Source: Entamoeba invadens IP1 (Eukaryota; Evosea; Mastigamoebida; Endamoebidae). Taken from it: DNA of 12,521 bases. The position numbers and the translations under genes were made by a program. The notes beneath the pieces are model-generated. The model ran no database searches. It was not told where the DNA came from and was given only the letters and a program-made list of their open reading frames with translations. Below, piece after piece: positions 1-6,547 of this stretch; within the stretch, counting starts at the first letter, position 1; each line of letters opens with the position of its first letter. The DNA lies in NCBI RefSeq assembly GCF_000330505.1, contig NW_004443648.1, positions 1,293,985-1,306,505 of the forward strand, written 5' to 3'.

Positions 1-32
1 CAACTTTGTTGAATATTTTGTTGTGACGACAT
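1..32 (-). CDS. Possible 5' end of a gene leaving the left edge (partial)
   Basis: On the minus strand an ATG at 32-30 opens a frame (M-S-S-Q-Q-N-I-Q-Q-S) that stays open to the window edge. A TATA-like TATATAAG (minus, 75-68) lies 36 bases upstream of this ATG. That suits Entamoeba genes, whose TATA-like box is about 30 bases before the transcription start and whose leaders are short. A second ATG at 87-85, in another frame, is also open to the edge (29 codons), but it lies upstream of the TATA-like site, so I prefer the downstream start. Only ten codons are visible, so no function can be given and the gene itself is uncertain. Confidence 0.28.
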   Translation of the reverse strand, partial: MSSQQNIQQS

Positions 33-87
33 TGCACAATCCAACAATTTGTCTCATTGAAAAGTTGCTTATATAGACGCGTTTCAT

Positions 88-667
88 TTGTCTAATCTTC
101 AGATTTTTTTTAGTTTTTATTTTTTTTAATGGTAAATTTATGATTTATAACTATATTTTGTATGTAGTATTATTAACTTTGTTTTTAATTAAATTATAAT
201 TAGATTATAATATATACATTATTTATATTATTAGTTATTTTTTAAAAATCTAATGGTTTATTTATTATTAATTAAAAAAGAATATAAGTAATACTATTAA
301 TTGTTTTAATTAAAAAATTAAAAAAAAATAACTTCAAAAAATAATTTTTTTTAAGTTATTTTACGATTTAAGTCAAATTGTAAAATAACTTAAATAATAT
401 AAAACATCATTGCAAGAATTATAATTATCATCAAGTTTAAAGTCCAGAACATATTTTTCATAAAAATAAATAATTCGATAATACCTATTTAATTAAAAGA
501 ACTAGAATAAACATATTTATAGAAATAAATGAAACAAATTAGTAAAAATAGTAATAATTTAATACAAAAAAGCTATACAATGAAGTCAAAGTGAAGAAAG
601 TAAAGAGATCGAGACAGAGATAATTTGAGAAGAATTGAAATGGTGGAATAAAAAGAAATTAAAGCTT
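88..667. other. AT-rich intergenic region with competing inverted repeats
   Basis: No credible coding frame is visible. The stretch is extremely AT-rich with long A and T runs. Its one clear structure is a set of three related 8-mers at 327-391, listed separately. It presumably holds the upstream regions of thioredoxin on the plus strand and of the possible left-edge gene on the minus strand. Confidence 0.6.
327..391. repeat. Two overlapping, mutually exclusive inverted repeats
   Basis: AATAACTT occurs at 327-334 and 384-391, and its reverse complement AAGTTATT lies between them at 353-360. The middle copy can pair with the left copy, where A and T runs extend the stem. It can also pair with the right copy, which gives a perfect 12-bp stem (AAGTTATTTTAC 353-364 with GTAAAATAACTT 380-391) around a 15-base loop. 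The pairing is seen directly. Any function, such as alternative RNA folds, a cruciform or a transposon remnant, is speculation. Confidence 0.6.
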
Positions 668-676
668 AAAAATTCA
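668..676 (+). promoter_or_regulatory. Initiator element (Inr) of the thioredoxin gene
   Basis: AAAAATTCA matches the published Entamoeba initiator consensus exactly. It ends 10 bases before the thioredoxin ATG at 687, the distance expected from the very short 5' leaders of Entamoeba mRNAs. I see no clean GTATTTAAA-type TATA box about 30 bases upstream; the region there is simply A-rich. Confidence 0.7.
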
Positions 677-686
677 CAAGAAAGAA

Positions 687-1086
687 ATGGCAATTATCCA
701 CGTGAATACACTTGCTGAACTTGACGCACTCACAAAGGAACATACCGTCATCGTTGACTTCTTTGCGACGTGGTGTGGTCCATGCCAACTTATGTTTGTT
801 TAAATGCTATTATCACTTATTCATATGTATCACTATATTTTCATTAATGAAATTTAGTATAACGAATGACATAATAACAAAAAGGGGACCAATCTTCGAA
901 GACCTTGCTAAGAAACACACCAACCTCAAATTTGTGAAAGTCGATGTCGACCAAGGCCAAGAAGTATGCATTAAGTATGGAGTCAGAAGTATGCCAACCT
1001 TTGTTCTCTTTAAAGGAGGCGATGTTGTTAAGAAATTTACTGGTGCAAGCAAGACAGATTTGAACAACATGGTTAACCAAGCTTGA
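687..1086 (+). CDS. Thioredoxin (two exons: 687-793 and 885-1086)
   Basis: This is a small cytosolic thioredoxin, a dithiol reductant that in Entamoeba is recycled by thioredoxin reductase and supplies electrons to peroxiredoxin and other targets. Exon 1 encodes the N-terminal strands and ends just after the active site W29-C30-G31-P32-C33. Exon 2 resumes at G-P-I-F-E-D-L-A and carries the central strand (F-V-K-V-D-V-D), the cis-proline loop (S71-M72-P73-T74) and the C-terminal F-x-G-A helix. Removing the intron 794-884 gives 102 residues, the usual length, with no gap against the family. The start is the ATG 10 bases after a perfect Inr. The region from 712 to 884 also reads open in the exon 2 frame, but that reading lacks the active site. 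The family is certain; the exact 3' splice site is inferred from homology. Confidence 0.9.
794..884 (+). other. Spliceosomal intron of the thioredoxin gene
   Basis: The 91-base intron starts with GTTTGT, the characteristic Entamoeba donor, and splits a codon after its second base (AT|G, Met36). The acceptor that restores the thioredoxin fold exactly is the AG at 883-884, in an A-rich context (CAAAAAG). A better-looking Entamoeba acceptor, TTTAG, ends at 857. Using it keeps the frame but adds nine residues after the CGPC motif. Intron presence is well supported; which acceptor is used is not settled by sequence alone. Confidence 0.8.
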
Positions 1087-1103
1087 AACCAAGTTGACTA
1101 ACT

Positions 1104-1108
1104 TAATT
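1104..1108 (+). terminator. Likely polyadenylation motif after thioredoxin
   Basis: TAATT, which fits the Entamoeba poly(A) motif UA(A/U)UU, lies 18 bases after the thioredoxin stop codon. The short 3' region faces the 3' end of the convergent gene at 1237. Confidence 0.4.
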
Positions 1109-1236
1109 CATTTGAACTTACAATATTGTGTTGAAGTTTTGTCGTTATAATTCTTAATAAAGTAAAGAATAACACCAATTGAATAAATAGACGATATCAT
1201 TGATATAAAGATACCTTTAGACGCTCCAAATGGGTA

Positions 1237-1863
1237 TTAATAACACCTTTTAATATGAACAATGACGTTCTCGCACTTGTCAATATCAACATTCTCATTC
1301 TTTGTTACTCCAACGACCATGTCTTTGCAATTTTCAATAGTGACCCGGTTTGGAGTATTTGTAATGAAAGAATCAAAGCCTTCACATGTTTTAAAATTAA
1401 CAAATTTTGATCCAATTGTCACAGTGTAATTTGGTTCACATTTAATATCTTCCATGTTAACTGTTTTAATACACCTTTTCAATAGGTCTGAATCTATTTT
1501 GTTCAAATCAACATTTTTCAATTCGACGTGTTTTATTGGTGAAAAGCCGTTTTCAGTGAAAGTTGAATTTTCAATGTATATTTTGTTAATACTTGATACA
1601 TTCGAAGTTGCAGTATATTTTCGTGCTATTGCAATTAAATTGATATAATTTATATTTAACGCTACTTCTGATTGGATTACTTCTATCTCTTCAAATAAAG
1701 TGTTCGAGTTCAGTAAAACAGTAGCACTTTTTATTATTTTAAGTCTTTTTGTGTTCACATGAACACTAAAATTGAGTGGCAAACTTAAATAACAACTTAA
1801 ATAGTGACACGCTACATTTTTATCGTTTTTTTTGACCAAATTCCGAGTTTCTGGGTTGGACAC
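1237..1863 (-). CDS. C-terminal part of the F-box/LRR-like gene, in a shifted frame
   Basis: This frame has no ATG at its 5' end: it opens with GTG inside the preceding 733-codon frame. It overlaps that frame and continues the same kind of sequence, with short beta-strand-like units rich in Ile, Val, Asn, Lys and Cys (for example V-T-I-E-N-C-K and V-E-L-K-N-V-D-L). It is therefore almost certainly the last roughly 195 residues of the same protein, not a gene of its own. The switch most simply occurs at the run of eight A (minus strand; T at 1826-1833). One A fewer would join the frames into about 927 residues. The cause could be a sequencing or assembly error, a real disabling mutation, or slippage. 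It ends with TAA at 1239-1237. Confidence 0.65.
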   Translation of the reverse strand: MSNPETRNLVKKNDKNVACHYLSCYLSLPLNFSVHVNTKRLKIIKSATVLLNSNTLFEEIEVIQSEVALNINYINLIAIARKYTATSNVSSINKIYIENSTFTENGFSPIKHVELKNVDLNKIDSDLLKRCIKTVNMEDIKCEPNYTVTIGSKFVNFKTCEGFDSFITNTPNRVTIENCKDMVVGVTKNENVDIDKCENVIVHIKRCY

Positions 1864-4021
1864 GAAATGGACAATTATTATGAGTATTCATGTTGTAAAA
1901 CCTGCAATGTGAAATTCTTAATGTTCCAAACGTAACATTTTCAATTGGAAATTTGCTACCAAAGTATTTAAACAGAGTAAAGTCAACAACGTGATCAATT
2001 TTGATGTCAAACTGCTTAAAATAACAAGATGCAAATACAACACGTGGTTGTGTTGTTTTAAGAATTGGATGTGTTTTTATGGCAAAATCAAAGACTTCAG
2101 TTTGGTGTTGAACATCCCACACTTGTTTTTGTTTAATGTCTTCAATAACAATATTTTTATTTTCACTTGTAAAGCACCTTTCAATCTCACTCATATTACT
2201 ATTTAAAGTCACATTCTTATTTTTTATAAGAAAAATTTTCTTTAATTGACCTGTTTCCAATTTAAAGTAGCAATTTATACAATACCAAATTTGTAGTTCT
2301 TCACATTTTGGAATATCCAAAGACAATTTTTCATTAGTCAGAGAATACAATTCCAAGAATTTTGTAGTTTTTAGCGAAAATGTATTGTCACTAAGTTTCA
2401 CATTTTGCAAAGAAATTCTTTCAACAGATAACAACATGAAAAAGTTTGAAGATAAAAATGTGTTATTTAAAACAAGTGATTTGCATGTTACGGTTTTACA
2501 AAAAGTGATTGTTTTACATTCAACACAATTTAGTGATTTTATATAATCAATTTCTGTTTGAAAGCGAAATTGTTCACATTTTATTATCACAATAGACATT
2601 TTTCCGTTTTTCTTTTGGGCATTAATTGTAATGTCAATACAACTTTCAAATTTCAAAGAGACTTTTTCAGTGACTTCAAACAAAAAATTGACAGATGTGC
2701 ATTTTTTTACTTTCAAATGTCGAAGAGCTTTTGGTGGAATTTCAATTTCAGATTTTTTAATATCAATAAACACCAATTTTTTTAAAAAGTTCAAATGAAA
2801 CAAATCGAACTGAAATTGTTCAACACAATACACTTTAATTTCTTCAACATTTTCGAATGGAAAGAAAGAAATACTGTTATAACGCTCCGCTGTTAATTTA
2901 GTCTCCAATTCTTGATTAAATTTGTTCTTTTTTAATAAAAAACAGCAATGTGAATACATTGTTACTTTTTTGACTGTGGGGTATTTGATTTCACTTATTA
3001 AAGAAATTTGGTGTATTTCCATTTCTTCTGCTTCAAATATTTTGGGCATTATTACATAAGCAAAATGATCTTTTCGAGTATCAAAATAGGTGTATTCCAC
3101 ACAAAACGACTTGATGGAATTGTCACATACAAATGAACTAAAATCAAACATAGAATTGTACATCATTCTAAATGTGACTTTTGGTACTAAACATGCTGAA
3201 CACAATTGCAACAACTCCAGACATATTTTATCACTATTTAAACTCTGAAAACTATTGTGTTCACTTATGTTAAAAATGATGCCATTATTCGGTTTAACCA
3301 ATTTGATTTTTTTGTACTCTCCAACGTTCACAACACTCCCCATATAATGGCCACAATGTTGCATTTTACTTGTGTATTTTGTGTAATAATTACATGCCGT
3401 CCAGTCACATACAATTTTTGTATGAAAGTCCACTGCACTGTTATCAATGATTTTGACAATTTCTTCTTCATCAATAAGTGCATCTTTAGTGTCAAAAATG
3501 GACTTTTCCATCCCAAAATTTGGTGCTTTTATAAACTCGATACACACCTTATTTGGAAAGACCTCTTTTGGTAATTTCTTTTCTTTAAACATTTCAACAA
3601 AAATGGTAAATACTGATGGCGAACAAATCAAATTGTAATTATGAGACACGTTTTCTAATACATTACGAACAATTTCTGTTGTATTCAATTCAATATCAAA
3701 ATTACGAAATTTAGAAAAGAGAATTGGAGAAATCTTTTTTAACATCGAATTTGAAGCGGATTGTGCTATACATAGATTTCTAATACACTGAGCCTTTTCA
3801 ATATAAATAACATCAATAGGAAAATTATTACAATTCAAAGTGAATGGAGCAAACAATGTATAAAAGAGCTCGATATCAATTGCATTGTTCAGCCAAGGAT
3901 TGACTTGAAGGTGTTGCACAACTTCATAACACTTTTTGTTAATCAAAAGAAAGGTGATGACATCTTTCATTGTTTCCAGATATAAAGTCACATTTATTAA
4001 GTAGAAAGCTTCAAGTTTCAT
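1820..4021 (-). CDS. F-box-like/LRR-like Entamoeba repeat protein (frame broken near the 3' end)
   Basis: This reads as 733 residues before a premature stop. The first 45 residues (L-x(3)-Y-L-I-N-V ... I-N-K-K-C-Y-E-V ... V-N-P-W-L) look like the F-box-like opening typical of a large Entamoeba family. The remainder is a run of irregular strand-turn units with Ile/Leu/Val/Phe, Asn and Cys at periodic positions, as in leucine-rich or other solenoid repeats. Such proteins are thought to act as protein-binding scaffolds, possibly ubiquitin-ligase adaptors, but neither role is shown here. Codons are strongly AT-ending, unlike the neighbouring genes. The ATG at 4021-4019 has an Inr-like AATATTCA (minus, 4037-4030) nine bases upstream and a GAAC core at 4055-4052. 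The final residues (…E-F-G-Q-K-K-R, stop) lie at an A8 run where the next frame takes over. Confidence 0.72.
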   Translation of the reverse strand: MKLEAFYLINVTLYLETMKDVITFLLINKKCYEVVQHLQVNPWLNNAIDIELFYTLFAPFTLNCNNFPIDVIYIEKAQCIRNLCIAQSASNSMLKKISPILFSKFRNFDIELNTTEIVRNVLENVSHNYNLICSPSVFTIFVEMFKEKKLPKEVFPNKVCIEFIKAPNFGMEKSIFDTKDALIDEEEIVKIIDNSAVDFHTKIVCDWTACNYYTKYTSKMQHCGHYMGSVVNVGEYKKIKLVKPNNGIIFNISEHNSFQSLNSDKICLELLQLCSACLVPKVTFRMMYNSMFDFSSFVCDNSIKSFCVEYTYFDTRKDHFAYVIMPKIFEAEEMEIHQISLISEIKYPTVKKVTMYSHCCFLLKKNKFNQELETKLTAERYNSISFFPFENVEEIKVYCVEQFQFDLFHLNFLKKLVFIDIKKSEIEIPPKALRHLKVKKCTSVNFLFEVTEKVSLKFESCIDITINAQKKNGKMSIVIIKCEQFRFQTEIDYIKSLNCVECKTITFCKTVTCKSLVLNNTFLSSNFFMLLSVERISLQNVKLSDNTFSLKTTKFLELYSLTNEKLSLDIPKCEELQIWYCINCYFKLETGQLKKIFLIKNKNVTLNSNMSEIERCFTSENKNIVIEDIKQKQVWDVQHQTEVFDFAIKTHPILKTTQPRVVFASCYFKQFDIKIDHVVDFTLFKYFGSKFPIENVTFGTLRISHCRFYNMNTHNNCPFRVQPRNSEFGQKKR
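1826..1833 (-). other. A8 homopolymer (T8 on plus) at the frame break
   Basis: Eight consecutive A on the coding strand lie where the 733-codon frame and its downstream continuation overlap. Dropping one A, equivalent to a +1 shift, makes the two frames continuous. The heptamer A-AAA-AAC is present, but it is not in the phase needed for classical -1 slippage, so a sequencing indel, transcriptional slippage or a genuine mutation are the options. Confidence 0.55.
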
Positions 4022-4029
4022 TCTTTTAT

Positions 4030-4055
4030 GAATATTATAGAGTTAATAAAGTTCT
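4030..4055 (-). promoter_or_regulatory. Putative core promoter of the F-box/LRR-like gene
   Basis: On the minus strand, AGAAC (core of the Entamoeba GAAC element) at 4056-4052 is followed by AATATTCA at 4037-4030, close to the AAAAATTCA initiator. The initiator-like sequence ends nine bases before the ATG, which matches the spacing seen at the thioredoxin gene. Confidence 0.4.
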
Positions 4056-4128
4056 ATAATTAGATAATGTATGATAAACATCACTCATTACAATTCTTTA
4101 TTAAACAACAACGTGAAAAAAAATGTAA

Positions 4129-4872
4129 TTAAAAGAAACTCAGCACATAATTCGCAAAAGAAATTCGCTGTTGGTCAAAAGTATCAACAGAAGTATTCTC
4201 ATCAAGTAGTTTAATTGACTTACAATACTCTCCTGAGATCTCAAAATGTGGTCCTGAGAGTACCACTTTCCCTTTTCCTATAGTTTTAACATAAACTGCA
4301 TTCATCCCATTCTCATAGAAAGCCACGACATTATCAGTATGAGTGACACTTGACTTGTCGTCGTTATGAACAAAAGCACATCCTCCATTATAGTAAATAG
4401 AACATTGAGTTTCATTATAAAAGATCGGAACTACAACCGCCCCCGTCTCCAAATTTTCTTTAAAGTTGGGGTATAAAGGCCCAAATGCCATCCCATCGAA
4501 AAACTTGAGCGAACGCTCCTCACAAACTTCTTCTTCACCTTCTATGTGTTTGTTGAACTCAAACCGATCGCACGCAAAATAAGCGCCAGCACAGATCCCA
4601 AGATACTTTCCACCCATTTCTACATACTGTCGTATTAACTTACTCCCAGCTTCACCTAAGTTCCTATTATATGGGCGGTCAGCACCTCCGGGCATGACAA
4701 AGAGATCAGCAATACTCTGCCAATTGGTGTTGAGAACATCAGTTGCAGTGATTCGAATGACTTTGGAGTGGGGAAATAATAATGAAAACATCTTTTCTGT
4801 TTCTTTTAAACATATTTTCGAAGCACCATCGTCGGAGTATAACAAAATCGTTTTGAATTCTGGCAAAGACAT
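4129..4872 (-). CDS. Free-standing biotin-protein-ligase N-terminal domain protein (class I amidotransferase-like fold)
   Basis: The 247-residue protein matches the BPL_N group, the DJ-1/class I glutamine-amidotransferase-like domain found at the N-terminus of yeast biotin-protein ligase and also alone in many microbes. Visible landmarks, in order, are: a first strand I-L-L-Y-S-D-D-G (residues 9-16); the oxyanion-type loop M-P-G-G-A-D (60-65); the nucleophile elbow G-I-C-A-G-A-Y with Cys94; and the late S-G-P-H-F-E with His209 and Glu211, placed like the amidotransferase His/Glu. A full Cys-His-Glu set suggests an active enzyme, but the reaction of stand-alone members is not known to me. No biotin-ligase catalytic domain follows, so it should not be named a biotin ligase. 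The gene has no visible intron. The start is the ATG at 4872-4870. It lies 107 bases upstream of the F-box/LRR gene on the same strand. Confidence 0.82.
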   Translation of the reverse strand: MSLPEFKTILLYSDDGASKICLKETEKMFSLLFPHSKVIRITATDVLNTNWQSIADLFVMPGGADRPYNRNLGEAGSKLIRQYVEMGGKYLGICAGAYFACDRFEFNKHIEGEEEVCEERSLKFFDGMAFGPLYPNFKENLETGAVVVPIFYNETQCSIYYNGGCAFVHNDDKSSVTHTDNVVAFYENGMNAVYVKTIGKGKVVLSGPHFEISGEYCKSIKLLDENTSVDTFDQQRISFANYVLSFF

Positions 4873-5240
4873 ATTCTGCTATTTTCGAGTGGTTTTGGTT
4901 TAAAAGAAACAAATAGTTAAATAAATCACTTTTTTGGTTTAATTATTAGTAATGATAATTGAAATATACTTGAATGATTATATTTAACTATTAATTATCT
5001 AACAGAATTTTTATTCTTTTGATACAATTAAGATATGAACAAGATGCTATAAATATTTTATATAGTTTAAATAAATATACTATAATAAGTAATAAGTCAT
5101 ATAACTGTATAAATAAAACAGTTTTTTGTTTTCAGTATTGTCAAAAAGAAATTTAATATAATTAATATTATTAATATAATTAATATAATTAATATAATAT
5201 AATTATAATTAAAATTATTAATAATAATTAATAATAAAAA
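4873..5240. other. AT-rich intergenic region, no gene seen
   Basis: This contains the upstream region of the amidotransferase-like gene (minus strand). Its far end is a 9-base tandem repeat followed by further A/T-only sequence. I see no open frame and no clear Inr match. Confidence 0.5.
5155..5199. repeat. Short tandem repeat, 9-base unit AATATAATT
   Basis: Four 9-base units and part of a fifth run in tandem. One unit is changed (AATATTATT at 5164-5172). The surrounding sequence to about 5235 stays composed only of A and T. It lies just beyond the 3' end of the minus-strand tRNA-like element and may be a microsatellite of no function. Confidence 0.7.
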
Positions 5241-5311
5241 CGCACTAACCGGGATTCGATACCCAGACTGTTAGTTTGGAAGAAAAAACTTCGCTGCATT
5301 GGCTTTAGTAC
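5241..5311 (-). pseudogene. Degenerate tRNA or tRNA-like element
   Basis: A GC-richer island in AT-only DNA. Read on the minus strand, positions 5311-5305 (GTACTAA) pair over seven bases with 5248-5242 (TTAGTGC), like an acceptor stem. A single G (5241) follows, then TTTTT (5240-5236), a Pol III-type terminator. Directly inside the 3' acceptor strand is a T-arm-like hairpin, CTGGG-loop-CCCGG, with loop TATCGAAT, one base longer than usual. The G-U pairs in both stems exist only on the minus strand, which supports that orientation. A possible anticodon loop CTTCCAA (5282-5276, UCC, glycine) has a poor stem, and no proper D-arm can be drawn in the remaining 38 bases. I think it is a decayed tRNA gene; a divergent functional RNA is less likely. 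Confidence 0.4.
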
Positions 5312-5620
5312 TTTCTATAATTTACTAAATTCTATCTATATTGACTCTACTCGTTATTCAATTACTATTATAATTGTATTAAAATAAATAACAATTTGTG
5401 TTTTATTACAATTTTATTGGTTCTTAAAAGTTTTGTTTTCAATAATTTATAAATAATGATACTTTGAAACCTGATTTCCATGACTGTTTGTCAAAATTGT
5501 TCCAAATATTTTAAACACTGAATTGTAACTATTACATAGTTCAAATAACAATTTAATAACAAAATGATGAAGGGTGTTTTGGTGACAACTAAAAAATAGA
5601 AAAAGAAGTGTGAAACTTAA
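5312..5620. other. Intergenic region downstream of the EF-hand gene
   Basis: AT-rich, about 310 bases, with no coding frame of note. It holds the 3' flank of the minus-strand EF-hand gene; the poly(A)-like TAATT (minus) overlaps that gene's stop codon near 5618-5623. Nothing else stands out. Confidence 0.4.
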
Positions 5621-6061
5621 TTAAGCAAAGAAACTGACGAATTCAGACATAGTAACATGTCCGTCTGAGTCTTCATCCATGACATTTAAAGCGGTTTTAA
5701 TTTCTTCGTCACTCATTCCCTTTTTAGCAACTCTCATGAAACGAGCGAGTTCGTTTGTTTCAAGAGTGCCACTGTTATCATCATCAATAAGTCTGAACAA
5801 TGTTTCATAGAGTGTTTTATCTGAGTTATCTGGCATAGCATCGAGAGCTGTCATTAACTTTAAAAATTCTGGAAAGTCCAAAGCACCATTTTCATCAGAG
5901 TCAGCCAAAGAAAAGAACATTTTGAAGGACTCAACGTCTTTACTTTGAAGATCTTTTCCCAAAGCACGGTGGAACTCTTCAAAGTCGATAGTCCCGGAGT
6001 GGTCAGTGTCAAGCTCGTCAAACGTCTCTTTCATTTCTTTCATGAAGGTTTCTTCAGCCAT
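5621..6061 (-). CDS. Calmodulin-like protein with four EF-hands
   Basis: The 146-residue acidic protein is made of four regularly spaced EF-hands, with calcium loops at D18-E29, D54-E65, D93-E104 and D129-E140. Every loop has Asp at position 1, Gly at position 6 and Glu at position 12, so all four should bind calcium. The two lobes are joined by a helix around residues 66-92, as in calmodulin and troponin C, and the length is typical. The role would be calcium sensing in the cytosol; Entamoeba uses several such proteins in phagocytosis, actin control and calcium-dependent regulation. Which paralogue this is cannot be told by eye. The second residue is Ala (M-A-E-E), and no intron is visible. 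The ATG is at 6061-6059, with GAACTTAAAT (6100-6091) and GAACTAAACC (6120-6111) just upstream on the minus strand as candidate GAAC/TATA elements. Confidence 0.9.
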   Translation of the reverse strand: MAEETFMKEMKETFDELDTDHSGTIDFEEFHRALGKDLQSKDVESFKMFFSLADSDENGALDFPEFLKLMTALDAMPDNSDKTLYETLFRLIDDDNSGTLETNELARFMRVAKKGMSDEEIKTALNVMDEDSDGHVTMSEFVSFFA

Positions 6062-6090
6062 TGGTCTACAAATTCCAGTTTTTTGCTTCT

Positions 6091-6120
6091 ATTTAAGTTC
6101 CAAGTTATCCGGTTTAGTTC
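6091..6120 (-). promoter_or_regulatory. GAAC-type elements upstream of the EF-hand gene
   Basis: On the minus strand two GAACT-containing sites, GAACTAAACC (6120-6111) and GAACTTAAAT (6100-6091), lie 30 to 59 bases before the ATG. The second also has a TATA-like TTAAAT part. They resemble the Entamoeba GAAC and TATA core elements but match the consensus only in part. Confidence 0.4.
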
Positions 6121-6328
6121 GTATAGTTAAATTATAGTTTCAGATACTACATTTAAACTATTATAATTTAAACAATCGCCACCATTGCAATTTCAATTCT
6201 CAAAATTGCATTTGTTCTTTTATTTAATAGAAACTAAAATAGAAATACTATTAATAATTAACAAAATTATTATTTATATTTAAATTAAAAAATTTTGAGT
6301 TTTGTATTATTATTGATAACTATTTGAC

Positions 6329-6338
6329 GACACGTGTC
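6329..6338. promoter_or_regulatory. Perfect palindrome GACACGTGTC (E-box/G-box-like)
   Basis: A 10-base perfect palindrome with a CACGTG core sits in otherwise AT-rich intergenic DNA, roughly midway between the two divergent genes. It has the form of a binding site for a dimeric transcription factor. The palindrome is seen directly; the regulator is unknown. Confidence 0.4.
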
Positions 6339-6485
6339 ACTTTTTCTCCTTTTATTTGTTTTTCTGAATCATTCGTCAAACTCTTTTTTGTTTTTTCTTT
6401 TATTAACTAATCTTTATATTATAAAACAACTATAAATAAACTAGTTGTTTTTTTATTTTATTTTTTTGAGAATAACATATATAGT

Positions 6486-6493
6486 AATGAACT
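6486..6493 (+). promoter_or_regulatory. GAAC element AATGAACT
   Basis: An exact match to the Entamoeba GAAC consensus, 155 bases before the membrane-protein ATG at 6648. A nearer imperfect copy (AACGAACT, 6627-6634) lies 14 bases before that ATG. Either could take part in the promoter; eight-base matches are not rare in DNA of this composition. Confidence 0.35.
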
Positions 6494-6526
6494 GATACTT
6501 ATATAATTAAAACTCTATAGTAAAGA

Positions 6527-6547
6527 GTATACTATTTAATAGTATAC
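6527..6547. repeat. 21-base near-perfect palindrome
   Basis: GTATACTATT (6527-6536), one T, then AATAGTATAC (6538-6547) is a perfect 10-bp inverted repeat with a single central base. A smaller inverted repeat, ACTCT/AGAGT, abuts it at about 6511-6527. It lies about 100 bases upstream of the membrane-protein start and may be a dimeric regulator site or just AT-rich self-complementarity. Confidence 0.5.

Noticed and set aside
712..886. A longer plus-strand frame running into thioredoxin exon 2, starting at an ATG around 712
   Set aside because: It reads through the intron and lacks the CGPC active site; the two-exon model from 687 restores the complete thioredoxin.
1826..1833. Programmed -1 ribosomal frameshift at A-AAA-AAC
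   Set aside because: The heptamer is out of phase for a -1 shift and the frames need a +1 change; a homopolymer indel is simpler.
1963..1972. GTATTTAAAC, close to the Entamoeba TATA-like box, on the plus strand
   Set aside because: It lies inside the F-box/LRR-like coding sequence with no plus-strand gene following at a suitable distance.
5150..5240. Possible CRISPR-like or origin repeat from the regular AT units
   Set aside because: Units are 9 bases, contiguous and composed only of A and T; it is a simple tandem repeat without spacers.
5242..5311. Reading the tRNA-like island on the plus strand as tRNA-Asn (loop CTGTTAG with a 5-bp stem at 5264-5280)
   Set aside because: On plus, the outer stem and T-arm-like stem each gain a C-A mismatch, no T-arm abuts the acceptor and no T-run follows; the minus strand explains more.
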